This document shows positions 8,051 through 16,633 of a DNA stretch of 64,000 nucleotides, piece after piece. The notes under the pieces were generated by a model. The model did not search any database and was not told the origin of the DNA. It saw nothing but the letters and a program-made list of their open reading frames with translations. The DNA is taken from the NCBI GenBank assembly GCA_947085405.1, contig CAMTWO010000023.1, positions 144,863 to 208,862 on the forward strand, in the 5' to 3' direction. The stretch comes from JASEGV01 sp947085405 (GTDB lineage Bacteria > Bacteroidota > Ignavibacteria > UBA10030 > BY39). Numbering within the stretch: position 1 is the stretch's first letter; every line of letters starts with the position of its first letter. The position numbers and the translations under genes are program-made.

Positions 8051-8098
8051 ACTATAACGACAGTAAGGACAGTTAAATGTCACTTTACTCGTTATAGT
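8051..8098. repeat. 10-bp inverted repeat with AAGGACAG units
   Basis: ACTATAACGA (8051-8060) and TCGTTATAGT (8089-8098) are perfect inverted copies around CAGTAAGGACAGTTAAATG. Related fragments sit beside both four-helix genes: GCTGTCCTTAATGTCC before the first (about 1871), GTAGGGACAGTTATAG after it (about 2502), and ATGACTATAAGGACGG after the second (about 7500). They may be parts of a small unit that travels with the gene. Confidence 0.5.
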
Positions 8099-8159
8099 CC
8101 TTATAAGTTTACAAACTGACTCTTGGCGAACTTGTTTCGCTTTTGTCCGAGTTAGGGCG

Positions 8160-8759
8160 CTATTTAATTAAATATTTATCTGCTATTAGATCATCTTTGT
8201 TTTTACAAACAAAATAACCAACGGCTTCACAATACTTTACTATGGGGTTGTTAATTGTGGCATATTCTAATTCTCTTATTTTATTTCGAGATTGTAAAAA
8301 AGAATTTAGATCGGCGGCTAAATTAAATACTTCCAATTTCCCAAATAGTTTTATACCATCTCCGATTGGGTAAAAATTTCCGCAATTCTTCAATGCTGAC
8401 AAATATTGTTGAATAAATTTGATAAACTCGTTTTCATAATTTTCATTTGATAGTTCCAACATTTCCTTCATTCTAATAATTCTAGCTCTAGATGAGTATT
8501 TTTGAATTTGTGTTTCTATACGTTCATATGTTTTCGAGAAACTCCAGAGAAGTAATCCTTCAGTTGTCGGATATGGGGACCGATCTGGAATGTAACAAGA
8601 AAATCCTCTTACGGTATTTGATGAAAAACCATGATGATTAATTATTTCTTTTGCAATTTTCTCCAAATCAATGTTTGTACTCATTACTTTCTTTTTTCGG
8701 AAAATAATAAAAAGAAACATCGCCAGAAATGCAATTATGAAAAAATACAAATAATACAT
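8160..8759 (-). CDS. hypothetical single-pass membrane protein
   Basis: 199 residues after a good AAGGAAGAG site. Residues 1-22 are a hydrophobic anchor (YLYFFIIAFLAMFLFIIF) followed by the basic RKKK, so the bulk should face the cytoplasm. The soluble part is mainly helical, with IDLEKIAKEIINHHGFSS, TYERIETQIQKYSSRARI and EFIKFIQQYLSALKNCGN. There is no known catalytic motif. The gene stands between cassette-like junctions (8835-8899 upstream, and a CCCTAAC core about 10 bases past its stop), which points to a mobile single-gene unit. Function not recognised. Confidence 0.6.
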   Translation of the reverse strand: MYYLYFFIIAFLAMFLFIIFRKKKVMSTNIDLEKIAKEIINHHGFSSNTVRGFSCYIPDRSPYPTTEGLLLWSFSKTYERIETQIQKYSSRARIIRMKEMLELSNENYENEFIKFIQQYLSALKNCGNFYPIGDGIKLFGKLEVFNLAADLNSFLQSRNKIRELEYATINNPIVKYCEAVGYFVCKNKDDLIADKYLIK

Positions 8760-8834
8760 AACTCTTCCTTATGATTAATATGAATTTTAAAGTTTATCAA
8801 CCTTTATATATAATAACTGACAAATCTTATCATT

Positions 8835-8899
8835 ACATAACGGCGTTGCATATAAGTGTTTTGCACTGTCGTAGTTTGTTGAGTTTGATCCTGTTGAGC
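8835..8899 (-). other. attC-like junction, 65 bp
   Basis: Read on the minus strand it runs from GCTCAAC (8899-8893), which fits the RYYYAAC core of attC sites, to GTTATGT (8841-8835), a GTT core. It lies just downstream of one small gene and just upstream of the next. An internal hairpin AGTG-TTTTG-CACT is present. Its length is identical to the site at 9308-9372. No integrase is seen. Confidence 0.38.
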
Positions 8900-8911
8900 G
8901 GCAGTCTCTTC

Positions 8912-9274
8912 TTAAACTTGGACCTGAAAATATGTCAAACCTCTTATTGGAATTCCGTCTTTTGCATATCTTCCGAACGCCCACGTTTCAGGTCTTTCCA
9001 TCATTACTACCCATACAAACAAACCAAAGCATAATCCCGAATCTTCTTGATTTCTTAGACAAGACTTTGTAAATATTGGCTCCCAAACAGTCCCCGACCA
9101 ATCTGAGCCGGGAATCCAACAGGATGTCTGTATTTCTTTGCCGCTGATGCGTCGATTCAATTCGTCCACGATTGCACCATATTCTGCATCGGACAATCGG
9201 TTCCGCCAAATGTGATACTCACGCGAGTGAGGTATGTAGTTGATGATAGCATCGTCTTCAATCGAGTAGATCAT
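8912..9274 (-). CDS. conserved hypothetical cassette protein
   Basis: 120 residues from the ATG at 9274, which has GAGGAA six bases upstream; the longer in-frame extension to 9346 runs through the attC-like site and is rejected. Motifs: YIPHSREYHIWRNRLSDAEY, IVDELNRRI, ETWAFGRYAKDGIPIRG. Rich in Trp; no signal peptide. Proteins of this type are, as far as I recall, annotated as hypothetical and often occur in gene cassettes. It is bounded on both sides by 65-bp attC-like sites, so gene plus one site would make a complete cassette of about 415 bp. Function unknown. Confidence 0.7.
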   Translation of the reverse strand: MIYSIEDDAIINYIPHSREYHIWRNRLSDAEYGAIVDELNRRISGKEIQTSCWIPGSDWSGTVWEPIFTKSCLRNQEDSGLCFGLFVWVVMMERPETWAFGRYAKDGIPIRGLTYFQVQV

Positions 9275-9307
9275 ATGTTCCTCTTTAAAAAATTTCAGAA
9301 ACTGCCA

Positions 9308-9372
9308 ACCTAACGCACTGCCACTAACCAGCTTGCACCAACACATTTTGGTCGGTATTGGCCGTGTTGAAC
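9308..9372 (-). other. attC-like junction, 65 bp
   Basis: On the minus strand it runs from GTTCAAC (9372-9366) to GTTAGGT (9314-9308); both fit the attC core consensus (RYYYAAC and GTTRRRY) exactly. The interior has ACCAA/TTGGT as a hairpin stem. It sits between the outer-membrane-like gene and the 120-residue hypothetical gene, in the place expected for a cassette boundary. Length equals that of the site at 8835-8899. Confidence 0.42.
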
Positions 9373-9399
9373 GGCGGGGTAAGTGCGAAAGAATTTTTA

Positions 9400-9903
9400 T
9401 TAGAAATAAATTGTCGCAAATAAGGATGTAGAACTTGAAAAAACCTTTCCACCAGGACTTCCAAAGCGAACAGAGTGCTTATCTGCGAGACCAAGATTTA
9501 ATCCGCACTCTATGCCGGCACTAAAATTCTTATTAAAGAAATATTCTCCTCCCCCAGAAATACCAACGACAAGGTCTTTTAAAGCATCCCCAATTTTAGG
9601 AGAATATATTATCGTACCTATTCGACCACCTATAAATGGTGAAGCATTGTTTTTTGATAAATAAAACCTGGTTAATAATGCAAACCGTATCTCAGTACCG
9701 GCATCCTTAATGCTGGAAATTCCAAATCCAGGTATTAAACTGATCATGGTAGTTACTCGAATAGGAATTAGAAACTCGGTTTGACCAGATTGGAAAGATG
9801 CAACGATACCAAAGCTACTACTATCTAGGTTGCTTTGAGCTGAAGCATTAGTTGATAAAAAGCTAATTAGGAATATGAATTTGATCAGATATGAATTCTT
9901 CAT
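9400..9903 (-). CDS. small outer-membrane beta-barrel-like protein
   Basis: 167 residues. Signal peptide at 1-22 (KNSYLIKFIFLISFLSTNASAQ). The mature part alternates polar and hydrophobic residues in short strands (SFGIVASFQSG, EIRFALLTRFYLS, FIGGRIGTIIYS, EYFFNKNFSAGIECGLNLGL) and ends in an aromatic residue (LFATIYF), as expected of an eight-stranded outer-membrane barrel. It is 20 bases after the lipoprotein gene on the same strand, so the two are probably co-transcribed. No ligand can be suggested. Confidence 0.7.
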   Translation of the reverse strand: MKNSYLIKFIFLISFLSTNASAQSNLDSSSFGIVASFQSGQTEFLIPIRVTTMISLIPGFGISSIKDAGTEIRFALLTRFYLSKNNASPFIGGRIGTIIYSPKIGDALKDLVVGISGGGEYFFNKNFSAGIECGLNLGLADKHSVRFGSPGGKVFSSSTSLFATIYF

Positions 9904-9923
9904 TTAAAACCTTATGATAATGA

Positions 9924-10574
9924 TTAATGAAATAATTGAAAATCTTTAGGTAATATTTGCAAAAGATCATAGGGAATGTCACTTACCCGATGATATAGTA
10001 GGACATCACGCCAAAACAATGTTTCATAATGTTGTGATCCTATGCTATTTATTTGAAGATAGATTCTATAAAAACCAGCCGGTAAAGATTTATTATCCCA
10101 CTCTATATCATGTGCCCCCTCCGATTTTATTTCCTTATAAAGCAATGTTGCAATTGCATATCCTGTTGGAGATGGTAGAAGGCTATTAAAGTAGTGTGTT
10201 TTCTCAGATGATGAATTTTCTGGTAATGTTGCTGGAACGGCCCAGCAACTTACTTCATAATCTTCGGCAAGGACGAATGGAACACTAACCGACGCATTCG
10301 CTGGATTAGGATATGGACACCTAAGATCAGAAGGATCCGGGACCTGAAAATAATTATTAGGCGGTTTTTTTTTCTCTTGATCTGTATCATACGGTTTTCT
10401 CCATGTTGCGATAACTTCTGGACCACTTGTAGACGTTATTCTTAAACCAGAGACAATAGGGGTCTGATAGTCTGGGGAATGCAAGAAAATATTCTGAGTT
10501 GGATTATCACAAGAAATAAAAATAAAATTGCACAATAAGATGATTACGAGTTGTTTTAATATTTTTATATTCAA
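9924..10574 (-). CDS. lipoprotein with FlgD/T9SS-sorting-like fold
   Basis: 216 residues from a TTG codon with GGA eight bases upstream. Residues 1-22 are a lipoprotein signal with the lipobox FISC, so Cys22 should be lipidated. The middle has PYPNPANASVSVPFVLAEDY and then LPAGFYRIYLQI, spaced like the beta-sandwich of FlgD-Ig/T9SS sorting domains, but it is not at the C-terminus and lacks the usual ending. It is followed 20 bases later by an outer-membrane barrel gene. A surface or periplasmic partner of that barrel is possible, but this is inference from order only. Confidence 0.65.
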   Translation of the reverse strand: MNIKILKQLVIILLCNFIFISCDNPTQNIFLHSPDYQTPIVSGLRITSTSGPEVIATWRKPYDTDQEKKKPPNNYFQVPDPSDLRCPYPNPANASVSVPFVLAEDYEVSCWAVPATLPENSSSEKTHYFNSLLPSPTGYAIATLLYKEIKSEGAHDIEWDNKSLPAGFYRIYLQINSIGSQHYETLFWRDVLLYHRVSDIPYDLLQILPKDFQLFH

Positions 10575-10768
10575 ATTTTTTCCTTTCGCACTTAACTATT
10601 ATTTATCCAACCACAAAAATCAGTGGGGTTATGTTTTAATGACTTTATATAAAAAATACCACTTTTTTCCAAATCAATACAGTGTGAATATAAAAAGTTG
10701 TTGTGTATAAATCAACTATTTTTAAGTAACTTCTTTGTTAACGAACAGCTAACGCCTTATAGCCAAAA

Positions 10769-11215
10769 TTATCTCGTATATTTTCCGGAAATATACTCTA
10801 TCAACGATTTAATTTCGTAATCCTTTATCTCGAGCATATTTTTTATTATATCACCAATCGAAATAACACCCGTCATTTCTTTACCTCTGAATACCGGAAG
10901 GTGTCTGATTTTCTTTTCATTCATTGTGTTCATCAGACTTTGAATATCATCCTCCTCTGCGGCGACAACTATTTTCTCCCGCGGAGTCATTATTTCACTA
11001 ACTCTAAGTTGCTGCGGATCCTTTTTCTGATAAACACATTTTTGTATGATGTCGCGCTCTGAGAGGACGCCTGAAATATCGCCGCTCGAATTCTTAACAA
11101 TCAGCAACCCGATTTTATTTTTAGTCAATTCTTCTATCGCTTCAAAAACGACTGCTTCCTCCCGGATTTGATAGATTTTATTGTCCTTTAAATCCAATAT
11201 TTTTTTTGCATTCAT
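10769..11215 (-). CDS. CBS-domain pair protein
   Basis: 148 residues made almost entirely of two CBS motifs, about 12-65 and 77-133 (VSEIMTPREKIVVAAEEDDI then KKIRHLPVFRGKEMTGVISIGD). Such stand-alone Bateman modules bind adenosyl nucleotides and usually control another protein. The acceptor is not visible: neighbours are a lipoprotein and a secreted hydrolase. Clear AAGGAA ribosome binding site and its own promoter at 11275-11303. Confidence 0.9.
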   Translation of the reverse strand: MNAKKILDLKDNKIYQIREEAVVFEAIEELTKNKIGLLIVKNSSGDISGVLSERDIIQKCVYQKKDPQQLRVSEIMTPREKIVVAAEEDDIQSLMNTMNEKKIRHLPVFRGKEMTGVISIGDIIKNMLEIKDYEIKSLIEYISGKYTR

Positions 11216-11274
11216 AACAGATTCCTTTTTTTAGTTTCATAAATCCAATGAACTAACTGATTTTTGATAATATG

Positions 11275-11303
11275 AATATATATTTATGTTATGATTAAGT
11301 CAA
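11275..11303 (-). promoter_or_regulatory. sigma70-like promoter of the CBS gene
   Basis: On the minus strand TTGACT, 17-base spacer, TATATT, 60 bases before the CBS start codon. The same TTGACT hexamer is found before mraZ, the repressor gene and the repeat-protein unit at 62.4 kb. Confidence 0.6.
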
Positions 11304-11307
11304 GAAA

Positions 11308-11345
11308 AATAAAAACCTCCGAAATTTTGAAATTCCGGAGGTTGG
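11308..11345 (-). terminator. intrinsic terminator of the secreted MBL gene
   Basis: AACCTCCGGAATTTC and its complement form a stem of about 13 bp with a short loop, followed on the minus strand by a T-rich run (TTTTTATTTTT). It begins about 27 bases past the stop codon of the gene at 11372-13330. Confidence 0.8.
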
Positions 11346-11371
11346 ATTAAACAATATTTGGCGATTGAAAA

Positions 11372-13330
11372 TTATTTAATTAATAACATCTTTTTCATTT
11401 CGTATTGGCTGCCGGCTGTGAGTTTATACACATAAACACCGCTGGGATAATTTGCAGCATCCCATACAACTTCGTGAGAACCGGCTTCAATAAATTCATT
11501 CATTAAAGTTGCAATTTCTCTTCCTAACAAATCGTATATTTTTAAATTAACAATACCTGCGTCGGGAATTTGGTATTTGATCACCGTAACAGGATTGAAG
11601 GGATTGGGAAAGTTCTGAGACAATTGGAAACTCAATGGTTGGTGATTGTTTTCTGCAATAATAACCGGTTTGCCGAGCGGTGATGTGCTGCTGATATCAA
11701 AATAAAGCTGGTCAAACTCAGCGCCTGCACGCGGATCTGCCGCGGATGAATGGACTGCCATTAAGCCAAAATATCCGTTTGTAAAATTTGTGTATGTGGA
11801 ATTTGTTACACTGCCCTGATTCACTGACGTATTCGCTGCAGTCGGCAAAGTGGTTGCAATAGCTCCGGTACCGTTTGCTGTAGGAAGTGCAGATGTGTAG
11901 ATTGTCCAACCCGAACTGCTCGTGCGCGTTACACGAACCATAAATCCAATATCTGTTAATGCGTTTGGAACAGTACCTGAAGAAGTTATGATATCCGTAG
12001 CCACTCCATTTGTTACACTTTGTAAAACAATATTATCGCCACCTGAGTCATCGCCGAAACGTATGCGATACCCATCAACTGTAGATGATACTAAATTTGC
12101 TTCATTTGCCCACAACCATACGATATTATGATTTGCGTTAGTAGCCGCTTGCAGGCGTCGCCCCAACCAGAAAGACCACGATTGAGAAGTTCCCCATGTT
12201 GCCGTCCGTTGAGTACTCAAATACTGTATTCCTGAAACTGCAGTTGTAACATTCAAACGTAATGTGTTAGAATTCGTTGCTCCTGCAGCAACATCGCTGC
12301 TGGTTATCAGAGACCATGTGGACGTTGTTCCACCCCACGCAGGATACGAAGTAAAGTTACCATCGGCAAACGTATCTACCAAACGTCCGTCGCCAGGATA
12401 TGTATGAGTTGTTGCACCATAAGAAATTGTATAATTGCTGCCGGCAGTTTTCAAGATGACATGATTGTTTGCCACGACACCCTTACCAGATGGAATTGTT
12501 CCTCCTGAACCCGTTGCGACCTGATACATGTAAAAATTCGCAGCTGCAAGGCGATCGAGAACTACCTGTGTTGGATGGCCGTATGTGTTTGTTCCTACCG
12601 GTATAATACTCACTTCAGCTTGCAGGGTGTTAACAAATGTCTGGTTTGTGCTGTACTGACTTCCGTGATGATTAATTTTAAAGGCGTCAACATTACCCAC
12701 TTGAGGTGCGAGAGGAGTTTCATTATCGGCATAATATGTAGTTTCACCGCCCAAATCGCCGCCAGTAAAATACTGGAATGATAAATAGTTTAAAAGCCAG
12801 CCGACGCTTAAATCATTTTCACTTCTTGTAGCATTGGGTACTAACCCATAATTTATTACTTCTCCGTCAGTAGCTACACATTTCATTGTTAAACCGCCGC
12901 CAAGATCGAGTACTTGACCGAGTGCAATTTTATATCGGCGACCTGTTGAATTAGCAGCAGTTTCATAATCAGTAAAAGCGACAGTAGTCGGGAGCGGTGC
13001 ATCGCGTCCTCTGTCATATACAGCACCGATGTTAGAAACGCCCATTCCATTTATAACTTCATCTAAACCACCTATGTGGTCGGCATGATAATGCGAACAT
13101 ATTACATAATTGAGATATGTAATACCGAGTGAAGTTAAATATGGTCGAATTATATTTGTTCCATTACCCGTATTACCACCGTCAATTAAGACCGTAATAC
13201 CTGTTGGTGATTTGATCAACGTTGCATCTGCCTGACCTACGTTGATATGGTGGATTTCTAATTGCTGAGCAAATACTGCGAATGTAAAAAGAAATCCTAA
13301 AATTACAGCTAATACAAAACATTGTTTCAT
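11372..13330 (-). CDS. secreted metallo-beta-lactamase-fold hydrolase with T9SS sorting domain
   Basis: 652 residues. Signal peptide 1-21 (ends FAVFAQQ). Residues 23-310 are a ComEC/Rec2-type metallo-beta-lactamase domain: HxHxDH at H80-H82-D84-H85 (SHYHADHIGG), VGQADATLIKSPTG, and INHHGSQYST. The middle (320-565) resembles a carbohydrate/laminin-type beta sandwich. The last ~80 residues are a T9SS type A sorting domain (LSQNFPNPFNPVTVIKYQIP to KKMLLIK), which sends the protein through the outer membrane. Related secreted MBL proteins are suspected nucleases or phosphodiesterases; substrate not known. AAAAGG site before the ATG. Confidence 0.88.
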   Translation of the reverse strand: MKQCFVLAVILGFLFTFAVFAQQLEIHHINVGQADATLIKSPTGITVLIDGGNTGNGTNIIRPYLTSLGITYLNYVICSHYHADHIGGLDEVINGMGVSNIGAVYDRGRDAPLPTTVAFTDYETAANSTGRRYKIALGQVLDLGGGLTMKCVATDGEVINYGLVPNATRSENDLSVGWLLNYLSFQYFTGGDLGGETTYYADNETPLAPQVGNVDAFKINHHGSQYSTNQTFVNTLQAEVSIIPVGTNTYGHPTQVVLDRLAAANFYMYQVATGSGGTIPSGKGVVANNHVILKTAGSNYTISYGATTHTYPGDGRLVDTFADGNFTSYPAWGGTTSTWSLITSSDVAAGATNSNTLRLNVTTAVSGIQYLSTQRTATWGTSQSWSFWLGRRLQAATNANHNIVWLWANEANLVSSTVDGYRIRFGDDSGGDNIVLQSVTNGVATDIITSSGTVPNALTDIGFMVRVTRTSSSGWTIYTSALPTANGTGAIATTLPTAANTSVNQGSVTNSTYTNFTNGYFGLMAVHSSAADPRAGAEFDQLYFDISSTSPLGKPVIIAENNHQPLSFQLSQNFPNPFNPVTVIKYQIPDAGIVNLKIYDLLGREIATLMNEFIEAGSHEVVWDAANYPSGVYVYKLTAGSQYEMKKMLLIK

Positions 13331-13403
13331 AAGAACCTTTTAAATTAGTTAATGATATTTTATTTTCCTTCTAACAGCGACTTCGCGAATTTTTATTTTC
13401 CGG

Positions 13404-14579
13404 TTAATCCATAATTTTTCTTAAAAATGCCGGTTTGCTTGAATCGGTTTTGAATATCCGTTCCTGATCCTCGATGATTGACGATTTGTGAATCTGGGAA
13501 TGGATATCAATACCTTTTCTGATTATAGTCGGCTCATCCAAAGTTCTGATATCCTGGATTCCTGCCGGAATTCTTTCTACAATCTTAATATCTCTTTTTA
13601 CCAGACGCACAGAACCAACGCCCCGTCGGTTAAAACCGGTAGCGATAACTGTAACCATTATATCGTCGCCAAAAGATTCATCTACAACATATCCCATAAT
13701 GATGTTAGCATCTTCACCGGCAGCATCGTGAATTACTTGAACTGCTTCGTCGGCTTCGACGAGAGACATATTTGGACCGCCGCAAACATTAACAAGTACA
13801 CCTTGTGCACCTGCGATAGAGACACCATCGAGTAAAGGACTGGAAATTGCTGCGTGAGCTGCTTCGACTGCACGGTTTTCTCCGCTGGCTCTACCTGTAC
13901 CCATTAAAGCATCGCCGGCTTCCTTCATAATTGTTCTGATGTCGGCAAAATCACGATTAACATATCCGGGAACAGTTATGATATCGGAGATACCGCGGGT
14001 TGCATTATATAACACTTCGTTGGCTTTATTGAAAGCTGCGGTAAGCGGCGTATCTCTGTCAACTATTGAAATTAATTTTTGATTTGGAATTATGATGAGT
14101 GTATCAACATGTTTTTTCAGTTCTTCGAGACCGGCTTCAGCATTTGCCATACGATGCTTGCCTTCGACGTTGAAAGGTTTAGTAACAATACCGACTACTA
14201 ACGCATTTATACTTTTAGCAATGTTGGCAACGATTGGCGCACCACCAGTACCAGTGCCGCCGCCCATTCCGGCTGTAACGAATACCATATCGCTTCCGGC
14301 TAAAGCTCGTGCTAACTCGTCCCTATCTTCTTCAACTGCACGCATCCCGGTTTGTGGATCGGCGCCGGCGCCTAAGCCGCGAGTCAGATTTTTTCCGACT
14401 TGAATTTTATTGGGCGCTTTGCTTCTTTCAAGCGCTTGTAAATCGGTGTTGATTACAAAAAAATCTACACCATTCAAGCCCATATCAATCATACTGTTGA
14501 TCGCATTTCCACCACCGCCGCCTACACCGACTACGCGGATTTTTGCACCACGGTCAAAATTATAATCGAGTTCTATCAT
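13404..14579 (-). CDS. ftsZ: cell division protein FtsZ
   Basis: 391 residues. Tubulin-like GTPase that forms the division ring. GTP-binding: VGVGGGGGNAINSM, the tubulin signature GMGGGTGTGGAPIVA, and the T7 synergy loop NRDFADIRTIM. The C-terminal conserved peptide is PAFLRKIMD, the tail that binds FtsA. Last gene of the dcw cluster, 39 bases after ftsA, with its own strong AAGGAGA site, which suits the high protein level needed. Confidence 0.98.
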   Translation of the reverse strand: MIELDYNFDRGAKIRVVGVGGGGGNAINSMIDMGLNGVDFFVINTDLQALERSKAPNKIQVGKNLTRGLGAGADPQTGMRAVEEDRDELARALAGSDMVFVTAGMGGGTGTGGAPIVANIAKSINALVVGIVTKPFNVEGKHRMANAEAGLEELKKHVDTLIIIPNQKLISIVDRDTPLTAAFNKANEVLYNATRGISDIITVPGYVNRDFADIRTIMKEAGDALMGTGRASGENRAVEAAHAAISSPLLDGVSIAGAQGVLVNVCGGPNMSLVEADEAVQVIHDAAGEDANIIMGYVVDESFGDDIMVTVIATGFNRRGVGSVRLVKRDIKIVERIPAGIQDIRTLDEPTIIRKGIDIHSQIHKSSIIEDQERIFKTDSSKPAFLRKIMD

Positions 14580-14618
14580 CTCAGTATCTCCTTATTTTGT
14601 TTTGAAAAAATTAATTAA

Positions 14619-15854
14619 TTAAATATTCTTATACCAGTCTTTCATAAATTCGTAAACTTTTTTTACAGAACCTTTTTTCTTTCCATTCCGCCCGGATAGG
14701 CGGAGTGCACGATTTCTTAAGCCGTACAAAACTAAACCCACACTTGTAGCATATATCGGATTTTCAACTTCACGAACTAAACCGGCTTTAAATCCCGAAG
14801 GGATTCCAATTTTAACAGGCATTCCTAATACTTCTTTTGCTAATTCTGCAGTGCCTTTAATCAGCGATCCGCCGCCGGTCAGTACAATACCCGCTCCTAA
14901 ATGCTTCGATGATCCTGATCGTTTTATTTCCAGCAAAGCAATCTCTAATATCTCTTCCATTCGTGGCTGAATTATTTGTGCTACAAGTCGTTTATCCACT
15001 TCTAACGGTGGTCTGCCGCCGATACCGGGAAGAATTATTGGACCATCATCAACCACACTCGGGAGGTAAGCGAAACCATTCTGGCATTTCAACTTCTCTG
15101 CTTGCTCGGTTAAAATTCCAAGCACTTTTCGCAGATCGTTCGTAACCTGATTACCAGCAATGGGAATTACAGCAGTGTGGCGAATTGTTTTATCCTCGAA
15201 TACTGCAAGGTCGGTTGTCCCTCCGCCAATATCGAGCAAAGCAACACCAACTTCTTTTTCTTCGTCATCTAAAACAGCATAACTTGAAGCAAGCGGTTCA
15301 AGTACCATATCATAAATTTGAAGTCCGGCTCGTTCCACACATTTGTGTATATTTTGAGCTGCAGAAATCAAGCCGGTAATTATATGTACATTTGCTTCTA
15401 ACCGAACACCCGACATTCCGACCGGATCTTTCACACCATCTTGTCCATCGATGATAAACTCTTGCGGGATAACGTGTATAATTTTTCTATCGGAGGGAAG
15501 AGCAACACGCTTTGTATCTTCGATTAAGCGATCGACATCAGCTTTAGCTATATCGTTTTCACGATTGCTTATTGCAATTACACCGCGGCTTTGAAAACTT
15601 TGTATATGCTCGCCGGCTATTCCTGCAATCACAGATTGAATTTGAATACCCGATCTCGTCTCAGCTTCAGCAACTGCACTGTTAATCGAACGGACTGTTT
15701 TTTCGATATTAGTTACTACACCACGCGTTAAACCATCGGACGGACTTAAACCGACACCCAAAATATTTATATTCGACTGTTCATCAATTTTTGCTACAAC
15801 CGCACAAACTTTTGTTGTGCCAATATCAAGTCCTACTAAAATTTCATTCTCCAT
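14619..15854 (-). CDS. ftsA: cell division protein FtsA
   Basis: 411 residues from the ATG at 15854 (AAAAGG upstream); the frame is open for 17 more codons but those overlap ftsQ. Actin-fold ATPase tethering FtsZ to the membrane: phosphate-1 LVGLDIGTTKVCAVVA, the 1C subdomain around residues 80-160, phosphate-2 LLDIGGGTTDLAVF, adenosine motif IVLTGGGSLIKG. It ends in the amphipathic membrane-targeting helix VYEFMKDWYKNI. Eleven bases after ftsQ. Confidence 0.97.
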   Translation of the reverse strand: MENEILVGLDIGTTKVCAVVAKIDEQSNINILGVGLSPSDGLTRGVVTNIEKTVRSINSAVAEAETRSGIQIQSVIAGIAGEHIQSFQSRGVIAISNRENDIAKADVDRLIEDTKRVALPSDRKIIHVIPQEFIIDGQDGVKDPVGMSGVRLEANVHIITGLISAAQNIHKCVERAGLQIYDMVLEPLASSYAVLDDEEKEVGVALLDIGGGTTDLAVFEDKTIRHTAVIPIAGNQVTNDLRKVLGILTEQAEKLKCQNGFAYLPSVVDDGPIILPGIGGRPPLEVDKRLVAQIIQPRMEEILEIALLEIKRSGSSKHLGAGIVLTGGGSLIKGTAELAKEVLGMPVKIGIPSGFKAGLVREVENPIYATSVGLVLYGLRNRALRLSGRNGKKKGSVKKVYEFMKDWYKNI

Positions 15855-15865
15855 TTTATACCTTT

Positions 15866-16633
15866 TTATATCGTTCTTTCTTTTGCTTTGTGTTCTTCTT
15901 TCCATTTTACGACAAGTTGATTTTTAAAACGTACATCTACAGATTCTAAATTTTGTGAACCGCGTGTAACAACATACTTCTGCCAAAAAGCTGATAGCAA
16001 TTTCAACTTATGGCTGTAGTTACCGCGTCCTAAATTTATCGGCACACCATAATCTGCCGAATGAATTATAATGTCTTTTCCGTAATTGAGGTCTATTTCA
16101 GAAATTAAGAAATACAAATCTTCATCTATTTTCATTACTTCCGATAAAATTGAAATAGCCGTCTGAGCATCGGTATAAGAAATTACTGTTCCCCCTTTTA
16201 TTTTTTCCGGTTCAAGCTTCACTCCTGAAATTATTGGAAGGTCCAGAACCACACTCGCGGGAATTTTACTCAACAATCTACCATTATCATCAACGTACCA
16301 CATTTTATTGAACATCAACGAACCGATCGGTTTCCGCTCGCGAATCGCGATATGCAGCGTTCCCGAAAAGCTCCTGCTGATATTCGCTTCTTCAACGTAT
16401 TCATTACGCAAAAGCCCCGTTCGTATGCTGTCGAGGTTAATATTAAAAATCGGAACACCGAATTTGATAGCAGCCAATTTTACAACATCTCTTTGAGGAA
16501 GAATATATATACCCTGCACTTCTACTTTTTCTACTACAATAATTTGCTTCCATTGGTTAGCAAATCCGCACAGGAGAAAGAATAAAATTGTTATCAACAC
16601 AAAGAAGATTATGTATGTGGTTTTCAGTGTCAT
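15866..16633 (-). CDS. ftsQ: cell division protein FtsQ (DivIB family)
   Basis: 255 residues. Short cytoplasmic N-terminus, one membrane helix (YIIFFVLITILFFLLCGF), then a POTRA domain (VEKVEVQGIYILPQRDVVKL) and the FtsQ beta domain. It links the early Z-ring proteins to the FtsI/FtsW synthase in the periplasm. Sequence conservation in this family is low; the call rests on the POTRA pattern plus position between murB and ftsA, with no gap to murB. Confidence 0.92.
   Translation of the reverse strand: MTLKTTYIIFFVLITILFFLLCGFANQWKQIIVVEKVEVQGIYILPQRDVVKLAAIKFGVPIFNINLDSIRTGLLRNEYVEEANISRSFSGTLHIAIRERKPIGSLMFNKMWYVDDNGRLLSKIPASVVLDLPIISGVKLEPEKIKGGTVISYTDAQTAISILSEVMKIDEDLYFLISEIDLNYGKDIIIHSADYGVPINLGRGNYSHKLKLLSAFWQKYVVTRGSQNLESVDVRFKNQLVVKWKEEHKAKERTI

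Noticed and set aside
8771..9034. Plus-strand open frame opposite the cassette-like genes
   Set aside because: It crosses the attC-like site and the end of the minus-strand hypothetical gene, with no ribosome binding site.
9275..9346. Upstream ATG for the 120-residue cassette protein
   Set aside because: The extension runs through the attC-like site, while the ATG at 9274 has a clear GAGGAA site.
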